From JACCZH01 sp963729445 (GTDB taxonomy: Bacteria > Chloroflexota > Chloroflexia > Thermomicrobiales > CFX8): 64,000 nt of DNA. A program made the translations under genes and the position numbers. Below are positions 27,571 to 37,259 of this stretch, piece by piece. Numbering within the stretch: position 1 is the first letter of the stretch; every line of letters begins with the position of its first letter. The notes beneath the pieces were generated by a model. That model did no database searches and was not told the DNA's origin. It was given only the letters and a program-made list of their open reading frames with translations. The stretch is taken from positions 806,001 to 870,000 of the forward strand of contig CAVSNU010000002.1 of NCBI GenBank assembly GCA_963729445.1, in the 5' to 3' direction.

Positions 27571-28374
27571 TTACTCGGCCAGAGCCGGCACCACCGAGAG
27601 CTCGCGCCACAGCTCGGTGACATCGAGCGGCTCGTACTGCTCGCGCAGCCCCCAGCCGTCAAGCTCCGTGCGCGGCGGAGTCTCGTAGCCGCCGATCTTG
27701 CTATGCGACCAACCAAAACGACTGCGTAGCTCGACCAGCTCCTCGGCGCGCTTGACAGCGGCAACTGCGCTGTCGATGACCGGCACGCCCAGCTCGTCCT
27801 GTAGCTCCCGGTAGAAACCGGCTGAGGCGGTGCAGCCAAGGACGATCACCTCGGCGCCGTCCTCCTGGACCGCTTTTCGGCCCTGCTCGCGGAAGCGCCG
27901 GGCGGTCTCTTCCTCATCCTCGTGATACTGGGGCACCCAGAGATCGATGGTGCGGAACGAGGCCAGGCGCGACTCGAGCCCGTAGCGCACAACATTGCTG
28001 TGCATCTGCGGAATCCACTTCCGTCGCCCAACAATGATCGAGAACTTGTGGCCGAGCGACGCCGCCAGCAGGAGGGACGACTCGCACGGTGCGGTGATCA
28101 CCAGATTGGATGTCACCTCGCGCCCCTCTTCCAGACCAAAGTCATAGAAGCAGCCGACGACCGCGGCGTCATACCCCTGCCGTTCCGCCTCGATGAAGGT
28201 GTGCACGAGATCGGGCAACACCAACGTCTCGTAATAGTGGTATTCGAGGTGCCGCGGCCCACGACGAAACCCAATGCTGGTCATTTCGGTCTCCGGCCGC
28301 AGGGTGGACGCGAGCGAGCTCGACCCGCGTGGCTCGTCCACGCGTAGAGGGGCGATGTACAGGATCCGGGACAT
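27571..28374 (-). CDS. Hydantoin/Asp-Glu racemase
   Basis: 267 residues from ATG 28374 with GGAAGGAG upstream. The two catalytic cysteines of the Asp/Glu/hydantoin racemase fold appear in APCESSLLLAASLG and VLGCTASAGF. Other family pieces are MSRILYIAPL at the start, GYDAAVVGCFYDFGLEEGRE, and GVPVIDSAVAAVKRAEELVE. It interconverts the enantiomers of 5-substituted hydantoins or related amides, letting a stereospecific hydrolase consume both. It is the last gene after HyuA and HyuB, with 200 bases between it and HyuB, and is closed by a terminator. This fits a hydantoin or oxoprolinase-like catabolic operon. Confidence 0.88.
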   Translation of the reverse strand: MSRILYIAPLRVDEPRGSSSLASTLRPETEMTSIGFRRGPRHLEYHYYETLVLPDLVHTFIEAERQGYDAAVVGCFYDFGLEEGREVTSNLVITAPCESSLLLAASLGHKFSIIVGRRKWIPQMHSNVVRYGLESRLASFRTIDLWVPQYHEDEEETARRFREQGRKAVQEDGAEVIVLGCTASAGFYRELQDELGVPVIDSAVAAVKRAEELVELRSRFGWSHSKIGGYETPPRTELDGWGLREQYEPLDVTELWRELSVVPALAE

Positions 28375-28574
28375 CGGCTACTCCTTCCATAATATATAGA
28401 GATCACTAGCTCGTGGATTCGGCGCTGCATGCACTGGCAGACCCGTTGACGATCGCATTCCCGCGGCCGCTCGACCGCGTCAGAGCTGCACCCAACTCTG
28501 TCACGGTCGACGAGCGGCTTGTCCGGGGTACGCGCGCAATCGCCGAGAACGCGCCACCTTGCGCTTCTCTCAGG

Positions 28575-30446
28575 TTAATCGGCGGCTTCCACTGGTTGTC
28601 TGCTGTTACTGTGTCGCGCGATGACCAACCATGGATCGGGTGGCGTCTCGAGCGTCCAGGGCTGTCCCGGAGGCGGCGTCGGTACCGGAACTCCGCGGTC
28701 GATCCAGCCTTCCGGCTGCGGCGCGGCGGCACGCAAGGCTTCCGTCGCCTGGATATCGACCTGAGGCGGTGTGCCGGTCACGACGACGCCGTAGCCTTCA
28801 CGGGCCTGTTCAGCGGTCAGCAGACCAACCTCGACGTCGCGGCGCACCCGCTCAGGGTCACGCTCGTGTGGGTTGCCCCAGCCACCGCCGCCGCCAGTCC
28901 GCATCACGAACATGTCACCCGGAGCAATCGGCAGATGGTCGAACTTGCCGGGGAGCATCTGGATCGTGCCGTCGGCCCGCTCGACGTAGGCGTCGTTTGC
29001 ATCGGCCGCGCGTCCGCCTCGCAGGCCCCACGGCTGGGTGCGCTGGCGCTCGTCGAGGAACGTGAGCCGGGCCGAGCGTAGCGCGCGAATGGCCCGGATC
29101 AGCCCGTAGCCTCCACGGTTCTTGCCCGGTCCAGCGCTGCCGGGCCGCAGGGAGTACTGCTCGACACGTACCGGGTAGACTGTCTCAACGAACTCGATCG
29201 GCGCGTTCTTGAGCCGGTTGTTGAAGCAATAGGCGTCGATTCCGTCGACCCAGGGCCGGCCGCCGCCACCCGCTGCCGTCACCTCGAAGCACAGCCAGCG
29301 ATCCTCGGGGTCACGGCCCCAGCCCAGCAGCGAGTAGCAGTTCAAGCTGCCATTGGCAGTGGCTGGCACGGTGTCGGGGAAGAGCTGCGCCATGATGCCG
29401 TTCATCACCTCGCCGCTGCGGCCCCCGGTGAGGTGGCGCAGCGAGACAGGCGCCGGATAGGTCGGGTTCAGGAAGCAGTCGTCCGGAATGCGAATCTCGA
29501 CGAGATTCTCGACGCCCTGGTTGGCGTCCAGCTGCGGGTCAACGTTGACGCGATGGCCGGCCACCAGGCGCAAGGTGTTGTACAGCCGCATCTTCGCCAG
29601 GCTCGGATTGAGCGGCAGATTCATCGGCCCCTCACACTGCGGTGACGTGCCGCTGTAATCGAGGATAACCTTGTCTCCCTGGCGCTGGAGCGTGATCTTG
29701 ATCGTCAGCAGCTCATCATTGATCCCGTCCGAGTCGAGCACGTCCTCGAAGGAGATCGGCTCCTCCGGCAACAGCCGGATGAGCTCAACCATGGTGTCGT
29801 GGGCGCGGTCGAACAGCACCTGGAACGCTTCAAGGACCGCGTCTTTACCGTGCTTGGTGCACAGCTCGTGCAATCGCTTCTCAGCGATCTTGCCGGCAGC
29901 CGAGAGCGCCAGCGTGTCGCCGATCATCATCTCCGGGGTGCGCGAGTTACGGGCGACGATGTCGAGCACGCCCTGGTTGATGACATCCCGGGCATAGAGC
30001 TTGACCGGCGGTATCTGAATCCCCTCGTGGAAGATCTCCGTCGCCTGGGTGGGCATGGCGGCCGGCGCGTCGGCGCCGATATCCATGTGATGTCCCCAGG
30101 CAATGCCCCAGGCGATGATCTGGTCGTCCCAGAAGATCGGCACGGCCAGCATCGTGTCCCCAAGGTGCGAGATCTCGCCCTTCGAGATGTACGGGTCGTT
30201 GAACATGACCACGTCGCCTGGCTCAACCGTCGTGCCCGCCGCGTACTCGGCGAGCGTCTGTCCGGCGAAGGTTGTGCCGGCCACCACCCAACCGCGGTGA
30301 TCGACCAGGGACATCCCGAAGTCGTGTTGCTCGCGGATAATGACGGACATCGAGGTGCGCTCGATCGCGGCGTCCATCTCGTAGACCAACGACTTGAGGG
30401 CGTTAACGATCACTTCGATTGTGATCGGATCAGTTTGCGTCTGCAT
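28575..30446 (-). CDS. hyuB: Hydantoinase/oxoprolinase subunit B
   Basis: 623 residues from ATG 30446, preferred over ATG 30461 because GGGAG lies nine bases upstream. The N-terminus TDPITIEVIVNALKSLVYEM and the phrase IIREQHDFGMSLVD are family marks. Also seen are MFNDPYISKGEISHLGDTML, GHHMDIGADAPAAMPTQATE, NPTYPAPVSLRHLTGGR, GPGKNRGGYGLIRAIRALRS and VMRTGGGGGWGNPHERDPER. HyuB works with HyuA in ATP-dependent hydrolysis of N-methylhydantoin, 5-oxoproline or similar rings, or of acetone/acetophenone-type substrates in the carboxylase branch. The neighbouring hydantoin racemase favours a hydantoin-like ring here. The HyuA stop is immediately upstream, so the two are coupled. Confidence 0.92.
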   Translation of the reverse strand: MQTQTDPITIEVIVNALKSLVYEMDAAIERTSMSVIIREQHDFGMSLVDHRGWVVAGTTFAGQTLAEYAAGTTVEPGDVVMFNDPYISKGEISHLGDTMLAVPIFWDDQIIAWGIAWGHHMDIGADAPAAMPTQATEIFHEGIQIPPVKLYARDVINQGVLDIVARNSRTPEMMIGDTLALSAAGKIAEKRLHELCTKHGKDAVLEAFQVLFDRAHDTMVELIRLLPEEPISFEDVLDSDGINDELLTIKITLQRQGDKVILDYSGTSPQCEGPMNLPLNPSLAKMRLYNTLRLVAGHRVNVDPQLDANQGVENLVEIRIPDDCFLNPTYPAPVSLRHLTGGRSGEVMNGIMAQLFPDTVPATANGSLNCYSLLGWGRDPEDRWLCFEVTAAGGGGRPWVDGIDAYCFNNRLKNAPIEFVETVYPVRVEQYSLRPGSAGPGKNRGGYGLIRAIRALRSARLTFLDERQRTQPWGLRGGRAADANDAYVERADGTIQMLPGKFDHLPIAPGDMFVMRTGGGGGWGNPHERDPERVRRDVEVGLLTAEQAREGYGVVVTGTPPQVDIQATEALRAAAPQPEGWIDRGVPVPTPPPGQPWTLETPPDPWLVIARHSNSRQPVEAAD

Positions 30447-30461
30447 GGTTGTCGCTCCCAT

Positions 30462-32531
30462 TTACTGGCCGACCCGGATAACCAGGTTGCCGTAGCAATC
30501 CACTTTCAGGTCTTGGTCGGGACCAACGACGGTCGTGCAATCGTTTTGGGTGATGATGGCCGGGCCATCGACCAGGTTGCCGGACCGCAGCAGCTCCCGA
30601 TCGTAGATGCCCGCCGCATGCCAGGTACCGTCAAAGAAGACCGGTCGCTCGTCGACGCGGGCCGCCGTGGAATCCGCCCCTTCTTCGGCTTGCGGTTGGA
30701 TCTTCAGCTTCGGCAGGTGACCGATCGCGGTAACGCGCAGCGTCACCACCTCGACATCGGCGAACGGCTGATCGAAGCCGTAGCGCTGCTTGTGCTCGAC
30801 ATGGAAGCGCTCGCCGACCTCACGCCAGGTGGCCTCGTCAAGCGTGGCGCTCTCCACGATCGGAATCTCATACGCCTGGCCGTGGTAGCGCAGATCGAGC
30901 GCGATCTCGACTTCACGCTGGTCTTCCGGTATGCCCTCTGCCTCGAGCCAGGCGTTTGCCTGCTCGGTGAGCTGGGTCAACGCAGCGTTGTACGCCTCGA
31001 CATCCAGCTTCCCGACGACGCCAACGCGTGTCAGGGTAAAGACGTTGCGCACATCCGACAGCAGGAAGCCCAGAGCAGAGAGCACGCCGGATGCCGGCGG
31101 CACCAGCATCGTGCTGATTCCCAGGAGCTGGGCTAACTCGGCCCCGTGGACCGGGCCGGCGCCACCAAACGGCACGAGCGTCAGCTCGCGTGGGTCGATC
31201 CCGCGCTGAACGCTGACGACGCGCAGCGCACCGAGCATGTTCTCATTGACGATGCGGATAATGCCGTTGGCGGCCTCTTCGACCGACAGCCCCAACGGCT
31301 CAGCGACGTGTACGCGCATCGCCTCACGCGCCGCTTCGATATCAAGCGTAATCTCGCCGCCGGCCAGATTTACCGGCAGGCGTCCGAGGACAACATTGGC
31401 GTCAGTCACCGTCGGCAGCTTGCCGCCACGGCCATAGCAGGCCGGACCCGGGTCCGCTCCCGCGCTGTGCGGGCCAACCCGCAAGGCGCCGGTCGACGAG
31501 ACGTGCGCGATCGAGCCGCCGCCCGCTCCGATGGTCGTAATATCGATGATCGGCACACGCACCGGGTAGTGCGATACCCATGTGTCGGTCGAGAGCCGGG
31601 GCTCGGCCTCAACGCTGAGGCAGACGTCAGTCGAGGTGCCGCCCATGTCCATCGAGACGATGTTGGGATATCCGGACGCCGCTGCCAGATAACTTGCGCC
31701 CTTGACGCCCCCGGCCGGACCGGAAAGGACGGTATTCACCGGACGCTCCAGGGCCGCGTCAAGGCTCATCACCCCGGCGTCGGAGCGCATGATCTGAATA
31801 TCCGCGCTAAAGCCGTTCGATTCGAGGGTGCTCTGGATGTGGCGCAGGTAGTTCGCGACCACCGGCATGACGTACGCGTTGAGCACGGTCGTCATCGTGC
31901 GCTCGTACTCACGGTACTCGGGCAGCACCTCGGATGAGCGCGAGACGAACAGGTCCGGGCGGATCTCGTGTACGAGCGCCTCAAGCCGTTCCTCGTGCTC
32001 CGGGTTCACGTAGCTATGAATGAGCGAGATGGCGAGTGACTCGATGTCCTTCGACAGCAAGTCGGCGATCAACGCGCGTGCTTCGTCCAGCTCAAGCGGC
32101 CGGACCACGCCTCCGAGAACGTCGAGGCGCTCGGGGATTTCACGCACCAGCTCCAGCGGCACGAGACGCTCGGGCTTCTCCCAGCGCATGTAGTTGGTGA
32201 AGATGCCGGGAATGTAGGCGCGGCCGATCTCAAGGATGTCGCGGAAGCCCTCGGTCGTGAGGAGCCCCATGCGGGCGCCTTTGCTCTCCAGCACAGCGTT
32301 GGTTGCCACCGTGCTGCCGTGGAAGATACTTTTGATTGAGGCAGGCTCGCTGCCGTCGAGGCTCAACCCCTTGTTGATCCCATTGAAGAAGCCCTCTGAC
32401 CGGTCAGATGGTGTGGTTGACACTTTGGTAAAGCGCAACTCATTGGTCTCGGTGTCAAGGAACACGATATCGGTAAAGGTGCCCCCGATATCCACCCCGA
32501 CGGAATAACGTGCTGGCCTACTCATCAGCAA
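30462..32531 (-). CDS. hyuA: Hydantoinase/oxoprolinase subunit A
   Basis: 689 residues; TTG 32531 (AGGAG four to five bases upstream) and ATG 32525 are both possible starts. The N-terminal acetate-kinase-like ATP fold begins YSVGVDIGGTFTDIVFLDTE. Further marks are NAVLESKGARMGLLTTEGFR, SRSSEVLPEYREYERTMTTV, SGPAGGVKGASYLA, DMGGTSTDVCLSVEAEP, TTIGAGGGSIAHV, GPHSAGADPGPACYGRGG and PFGGAGPVHGAELAQLLGIS. It supplies the ATP-dependent activation step of ring opening together with HyuB. It follows the permeases of the importer, which suggests that the imported solute is its substrate or a precursor. Confidence 0.94.
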   Translation of the reverse strand: MLMSRPARYSVGVDIGGTFTDIVFLDTETNELRFTKVSTTPSDRSEGFFNGINKGLSLDGSEPASIKSIFHGSTVATNAVLESKGARMGLLTTEGFRDILEIGRAYIPGIFTNYMRWEKPERLVPLELVREIPERLDVLGGVVRPLELDEARALIADLLSKDIESLAISLIHSYVNPEHEERLEALVHEIRPDLFVSRSSEVLPEYREYERTMTTVLNAYVMPVVANYLRHIQSTLESNGFSADIQIMRSDAGVMSLDAALERPVNTVLSGPAGGVKGASYLAAASGYPNIVSMDMGGTSTDVCLSVEAEPRLSTDTWVSHYPVRVPIIDITTIGAGGGSIAHVSSTGALRVGPHSAGADPGPACYGRGGKLPTVTDANVVLGRLPVNLAGGEITLDIEAAREAMRVHVAEPLGLSVEEAANGIIRIVNENMLGALRVVSVQRGIDPRELTLVPFGGAGPVHGAELAQLLGISTMLVPPASGVLSALGFLLSDVRNVFTLTRVGVVGKLDVEAYNAALTQLTEQANAWLEAEGIPEDQREVEIALDLRYHGQAYEIPIVESATLDEATWREVGERFHVEHKQRYGFDQPFADVEVVTLRVTAIGHLPKLKIQPQAEEGADSTAARVDERPVFFDGTWHAAGIYDRELLRSGNLVDGPAIITQNDCTTVVGPDQDLKVDCYGNLVIRVGQ

Positions 32532-32702
32532 TTGTCTCCTGTATCAGCATATCGGTCATCAGATCCCAGTCTCTCGATCATCCACTCCCAATTCCCACGC
32601 CTGAGCTACCAATTACACAAGCTCTATCCTTCGCATTGCGGCGCAGCGACTGCGACGCGACAAGATGTTCATGGCTGCCCGCGATTTCTGGGCAAGGCCC
32701 GG

Positions 32703-32756
32703 CAACGTCCACATTCGCAGCGCGAGCAAACCGTGGCGCGAATGCGGTGGACGTTG
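32703..32756. terminator. Long imperfect stem-loop downstream of the second importer
   Basis: CAACGTCCAC-ATTCGC (32703-32718) pairs with a 19-base arm at 32738-32756, with three extra bases in the second arm and a 19-base loop. It sits five bases beyond the end of the DppC-like gene, before the HyuA start, so it may attenuate readthrough or stabilise the importer mRNA. No T tract is seen. Confidence 0.45.
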
Positions 32757-32760
32757 CGTT

Positions 32761-33687
32761 CTATCCCCTCGTCCCCTTCGGATCGAACATGTCCCGTAAG
32801 CCATCGCCGAGCATGTTGAACGCAAACACGGTGATGAAGATGGCGAACCCGGGGAAGGCGGAGTACCACCACCAGTCCGGCAAGTATTTCCGGCCGAGGC
32901 TGACCATTGCCCCCCACTCAGGCGTCGGAGGCTGTGCGCCAACCCCGATGAAGCTGAGCCCGGCTGCGGTGAGGATCGCGAACCCCATGTCCATCGACAT
33001 CTTCACCATGATCGGTGTCAGAGTGTTAGGCAGGATGTGGCGGAAGATGATGCGCATGTTCCCCGCGCCGATCGTGTTCGCCGCCTCGACATAGGTCTGC
33101 TGGCGCAGCGCCATGAACTGCCCCTGGGTAAGCCGGCAATAGCCAGGCCACCAGACGATGGCGAGCGCGATCATGGCGTTCCGGATACTCGGCCCGAGTG
33201 CTGCCGCGATGGCCAGCGCCAGGATCAGAGCAGGAATGGTCAGGAAGATGTCGGTGATGCGCATGATGATCTCGTTGACGATGCCCCCATAGTAACCAGC
33301 GATGGCCCCCAACGGAACACCGATGAGCGTCGCAACGACGAGCACCATGACACCAATCCCCAGGGACAGCCGCGAGCCGATCAGCACGCGCGAGAAGATG
33401 TCTGCTCCCACGTCGTCGGTACCAAAGAAATGGTCTCGGCTTGGGCTCTGCAGACGTTCGGTGATGTGAATGGCGCCCTTGGCATCCTCTGGATACGGGG
33501 CGAGATATGGCCCGAAGATCGCGACAAACGCGAGGAGCACCACGATCACAAGCCCGACGACGGCAAGTCGATTCTGACGAAATCGACGGACCTGCCGGCG
33601 AGTGTTCTCGATCTTGCCCGCATTCTCTTTCGTCCATCGCTGGAGCACGCCCGCCGGCTGTACCCGCTGCCCGGTGTCACTTGTCAC
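32761..33687 (-). CDS. ABC importer permease, DppC-like (second system)
   Basis: 308 residues from GTG 33687 with AAGGAG upstream. Features: FRQNRLAVVGLVIVVLLAFV as first membrane span, the family phrase DHFFGTDDVGADIFSRVLIG, the EAA loop YVEAANTIGAGNMRIIFRHI, and the C-terminal FAFNMLGDGLRDMFDPKGTR. It forms the channel with the DppB-like protein encoded upstream. It diverges clearly from the 8400-9320 permease, so the two importers are separate systems rather than a recent duplication. Confidence 0.93.
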   Translation of the reverse strand: MTSDTGQRVQPAGVLQRWTKENAGKIENTRRQVRRFRQNRLAVVGLVIVVLLAFVAIFGPYLAPYPEDAKGAIHITERLQSPSRDHFFGTDDVGADIFSRVLIGSRLSLGIGVMVLVVATLIGVPLGAIAGYYGGIVNEIIMRITDIFLTIPALILALAIAAALGPSIRNAMIALAIVWWPGYCRLTQGQFMALRQQTYVEAANTIGAGNMRIIFRHILPNTLTPIMVKMSMDMGFAILTAAGLSFIGVGAQPPTPEWGAMVSLGRKYLPDWWWYSAFPGFAIFITVFAFNMLGDGLRDMFDPKGTRG

Positions 33688-33725
33688 AACCAGTTTCTCT
33701 CCTTGTAACCACCCACAGGGGATGG

Positions 33726-34733
33726 TCAGTCGTAGCGGATGCGCGGATCAAGCACGCTGTAGAGCAGGTCGGTAGCAAGATTGAGCAGGACAAAGATGAA
33801 TCCGACGAGCAGGGTCACACCCATGATGGGACCAAAGTCGAAATTCACGACTGCCTGGACGGCGTACAGACCGATGCCTGGCCAGTCGAAGACGGTTTCA
33901 ACGAGCACCGAGCCGCCGAGGGCAAATCCAAACGACAGTCCGATCATGGTCAGTGTCGGGATGAACGAGTTGCGCAAGGCGTGACCGAAGATCACCCGGC
34001 GCTCGTTCAGCCCCTTCGCCCGGGCGGTCCGCACGTAATCCTGAGACATCACTTCGATCATGTCGCCGCGCACCGTGCGCATGATGATCGCCATGACCCC
34101 AACGGATTGGACGAACGCTGGAAGAGCGAGATGTTTGAGAGAGATCCAGAACACCTCCAGGTCCAGGGCGATCAGGCTATCAACCGTGAACATGCCCGTG
34201 ACCCGGTCCGGAGGCACGACGATAGGCGGCAACCGTCCGCTGAGCGGTAACAGACCAAACCCAACTGCGACAATCAGCTGGAGAATGATCGCGAACCAGA
34301 ACCGCGGGAGACTGACAAACGAGATCGCGATTACCCGCGATATCTGGTCCGGCCACCGGTTCTGATTCGTCGCCGCGATCACCCCGGCAGGAACCCCGAC
34401 GACGATCGCGATCACCATCGACGCGAGCACCAGTTCGAGCGTCGCGGGAAAGTAATGACGGAGATCATCCGTTACCGGCCGCCGGCTGATAATCGACCGA
34501 CCCCAATCTCCCGAGAACATGTCTCCGACGTAAGTCGCGTACTGGACATAGATTGGTTCGTCTAACCCATACTCCTGCCGGATCGTCTCCACCATGTCAG
34601 GAGTCGCCCTGGGGCCGGCAGCCAGCTTGGCTGGATCTGCCGGCACCAGGTGCGAGATCGTGAACGTCAAAATGGAGAGTCCCAACAGCGTCGGGATCAT
34701 GAACAGCAGGCGCCGTAACAGGAAGCGCGCCAT
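33726..34733 (-). CDS. ABC importer permease, DppB-like (second system)
   Basis: 335 residues from ATG 34733. The start MARFLLRRLLFMIPTLLGLS, then FTISHLVPADPAKLAAGPRA, is the usual DppB N-terminus. GDWGRSIISRRPV, the EAA loop DYVRTARAKGLNERRVIFGH and VETVFDWPGIGLYAVQAVVN follow. A roughly 30-residue Pro-rich loop between spans (LPLSGRLPPIVVPPDRVTG) is longer than in the first system. It pairs with the DppC-like protein and with the binding protein encoded 41 bases upstream. Confidence 0.93.
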   Translation of the reverse strand: MARFLLRRLLFMIPTLLGLSILTFTISHLVPADPAKLAAGPRATPDMVETIRQEYGLDEPIYVQYATYVGDMFSGDWGRSIISRRPVTDDLRHYFPATLELVLASMVIAIVVGVPAGVIAATNQNRWPDQISRVIAISFVSLPRFWFAIILQLIVAVGFGLLPLSGRLPPIVVPPDRVTGMFTVDSLIALDLEVFWISLKHLALPAFVQSVGVMAIIMRTVRGDMIEVMSQDYVRTARAKGLNERRVIFGHALRNSFIPTLTMIGLSFGFALGGSVLVETVFDWPGIGLYAVQAVVNFDFGPIMGVTLLVGFIFVLLNLATDLLYSVLDPRIRYD

Positions 34734-34774
34734 TAAACCCTACCCATTCGTCTCGCTGGCCATCCGTCCGCCGC

Positions 34775-36568
34775 TTAGATGTACAGCTGATACCAGAAGA
34801 CGTTCGAGCCCATCACCGGGCAGAACTCATAGCCCTTGAGCTCTTCGCGGTGCACGAGGCCGGCAATCGAGCCAAACACGAAGATCTCCGCCGCGTCATC
34901 CACCAGGATCTGTTGCGCCTGTGCATACAGCTCCGCGCGTTGATCCCAGTCAGCCAGCGAGCGAGCTTCCTCAAGCAGGCTGTCAACCTCCGGGTTGTTG
35001 TAGTGGTTCGAGCCGGTCCAGGTTCCCGCGGACGAGGAGTGGAATGACTGCCAGAGGAAGTTATCCGGGTCCGGGTAGTCGGATCCCGAGTACATCGGGA
35101 ACATCAACGGCGATTGTTCCGGATCAGCGAACAGGGCAACTGCGTTCGCCCACTCCATCGGCGTGATCGTCACATTGATATTCAGTTTCGAGAGCTGGTC
35201 CAGCAGAATGAGACCGGTCTGCCGTTCCTCTTCCAGGCCCGTCACATAGGCGAACTCGATGTCGAAGCCGTCTTTCCACTCGGCGGACTTGGCAAGCTCC
35301 GCTTTCGCCTTTTCGATGTCGGTTTCATATGGAACGAGATCCTCGTTCACACCGATCAGGTTTGGAGTCAACGGTCCGTGGAGGCGGACGGCGCGATCCG
35401 CCATGAGCGAGATCATGGCGTCGTAGTCAAACGCATACGCCATCGCGCGGCGCACATTGACATCGGCCGTCGGTCCACGTTGATGATTCAACTTGATGCT
35501 GTAGGTCGTGATCCCCGGCTCGCTCGGCACAACAACGCCAGCTGTGTCTTGCAGGAGCGTGCTGTCCTCAACCGACATGTAATCTCCGGCGTGAATCTCA
35601 CCGCTCGTCAACCCCAGGCGCTTGGTGGACGACTCCCGGCTGACCTGCCGGATGTACCCCTTGAGTCGTGGGTTCTCCCAGCCCCGCCAGTAGTCAGGAT
35701 CGGACTCGAACTCGTAGAGCGTGCCGGGCTCCCAGCGCTTGATCTTGAAGGGACCGGAACCAGCCGAGTTGCTGATCAGCCAATCCTGCCCCAGGTCCCC
35801 GTTCACCTCGTTCTCCTGGACCACTGCAGGATTGACCACGAAGAGCCAGGCGATGGCGTGGAGGAACGGACCGAACGGCTCGACAAGCGTGAATTTGACC
35901 GTCTGGTCATCAACCGCCTCAACGCCGGTCTCCTCAAGAACGCCCTTGAACATCCAGGCGACGCCCTTGTTGATCTGCAAGACACGCGTGGCCGAATAGA
36001 CAACCGCCTCCGCCGTGACCGGCGATCCATCCTGGAACTTCGCGCGCTCGTCGATGGTGAAGGTCCACTCGGTGGCGTCGTCAGAGACTTCGTGGCCCGT
36101 CGCAAGCCAGGGGATCAATTCCGCCGGGTTGCCTGCATGGCGGTAGAGCGTGTCGTAGAGCGCCTTCTGCGTCTCGGAGATCGCGCCATCATGCCCGACT
36201 GCCGGATCGATATTCGGGACATCCACGGCGCTCGCATAAATGGCGATTGCCTCGCTGTCGGCCTCACCGCTGTCCGTGGTCGTGGCAGGCTCCGAGGTCT
36301 CATCGGCAGCCGCTGGAGTTGCATCCGAGGCTGCATCCGGGGTTGCATCCGACGTCTCAGCCGCGACGGTCGGGGTAGCAGCTGCCTCACCGGATGGCCC
36401 GCTGACGTCCTCATCCTCACCACCGCAGGCTGCCAGAAGACCTGTCAGCGAGCCGGCGACGGCGGTGCCCAGCGCGACGCGCAGCAACGTGCGCCGTCGC
36501 ACACTGGTCGTGCTCAGCTGCGAGCTGAGTTGTTCAAGGGTTCGAGTCTCTGAATCATTTACGTTCAA
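34775..36568 (-). CDS. ABC importer substrate-binding lipoprotein, family 5 (second system)
   Basis: 597 residues from ATG 36568. A twin-arginine motif (RRRTLLR, residues 24-30), a hydrophobic run and a lipobox LLAAC with Cys48 mark a Tat lipoprotein. A long Ala/Thr/Asp/Glu-rich linker (about residues 50-105) tethers the mature domain. That domain has NIDPAVGHDGAISETQKALY, FTIDERAKFQDGSPVTAEAV, NSAGSGPFKIKRWEPGTLYE and VNVRRAMAYAFDYDAMISLM. With the two permeases and hyuA, hyuB and racemase genes downstream, the ligand is probably a hydantoin, amide or short peptide; this is inference from context. Confidence 0.92.
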   Translation of the reverse strand: MNVNDSETRTLEQLSSQLSTTSVRRRTLLRVALGTAVAGSLTGLLAACGGEDEDVSGPSGEAAATPTVAAETSDATPDAASDATPAAADETSEPATTTDSGEADSEAIAIYASAVDVPNIDPAVGHDGAISETQKALYDTLYRHAGNPAELIPWLATGHEVSDDATEWTFTIDERAKFQDGSPVTAEAVVYSATRVLQINKGVAWMFKGVLEETGVEAVDDQTVKFTLVEPFGPFLHAIAWLFVVNPAVVQENEVNGDLGQDWLISNSAGSGPFKIKRWEPGTLYEFESDPDYWRGWENPRLKGYIRQVSRESSTKRLGLTSGEIHAGDYMSVEDSTLLQDTAGVVVPSEPGITTYSIKLNHQRGPTADVNVRRAMAYAFDYDAMISLMADRAVRLHGPLTPNLIGVNEDLVPYETDIEKAKAELAKSAEWKDGFDIEFAYVTGLEEERQTGLILLDQLSKLNINVTITPMEWANAVALFADPEQSPLMFPMYSGSDYPDPDNFLWQSFHSSSAGTWTGSNHYNNPEVDSLLEEARSLADWDQRAELYAQAQQILVDDAAEIFVFGSIAGLVHREELKGYEFCPVMGSNVFWYQLYI

Positions 36569-37259
36569 GGTGCGCCCTTCTCATTTTGGTGATCTAAAAC
36601 ACCCACTGGCCCAGGACCGACGTTGACGATCGAACGAACGTCGCGCCTGTGTTGCCGCCGCGACGTCGCACTGATGCGTCACGAGTCATTGCTACATCTC
36701 GTGTACTTCCCTAGACCACTCCTCACTGTCGACACAGGCCAACGAGAGCCGGATGAACAGACCATCCGCTCACGCTCGATCTCGACATCATCAGCGGCAA
36801 TTGACTGGCAGGATTTCCTTCATGAATCTGCGTGCGACGCTCGCGAGTGTGAATGACAGAAAGGTGTCGCGCATCTCAGCCTCCATGAGGCAGACCATTA
36901 CCTTCACTTTCCGTCAAATCCACTCCTTCCGGCAGCGACCGCACCACAAAGACGACGAGAGTCCACGAGCGTTGAGTAGGTTGAGTTGTCGGGAGTTTAC
37001 TCCAAGTACCCCGTAATTGATTCTGTTGTCGATCGTCATCTATGTGATTGAGTTCTGCAGGACATACTACTACACCGAATGAAATTGTCAACAGGTGACA
37101 CTATTGTGAGCGAAAACGCAACGTTTGCGGAAGTGTGGACGCGAGCGCGATTGGCCGCCAGCATGCTGACGAGACGCACGCTTGAGCGCGACGTTGGTGT
37201 TGTCAGGCGCTACAGGGAACAGGGAGTGAAGACGCAGTCGTCAAGCCCGGAATGCACGG
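36569..37259. other. 691-base regulatory region upstream of the second importer
   Basis: No gene recognised. The stretch 36990-37100 is clearly AT-rich against the surroundings and contains the inverted repeat TGTCA-N5-TGACA at 37086-37100. It must hold the promoter of the leftward importer-hydantoinase operon and may bind the Lrp-type protein whose gene ends just to the right. Confidence 0.4.

Noticed and set aside
29799..31136. 445-residue plus-strand reading frame over hyuB/hyuA
   Set aside because: Antisense shadow of two well-recognised genes.
35114..36553. 479-residue plus-strand reading frame over the second binding protein
   Set aside because: Antisense shadow; the minus-strand gene has a Tat signal, lipobox and family motifs.
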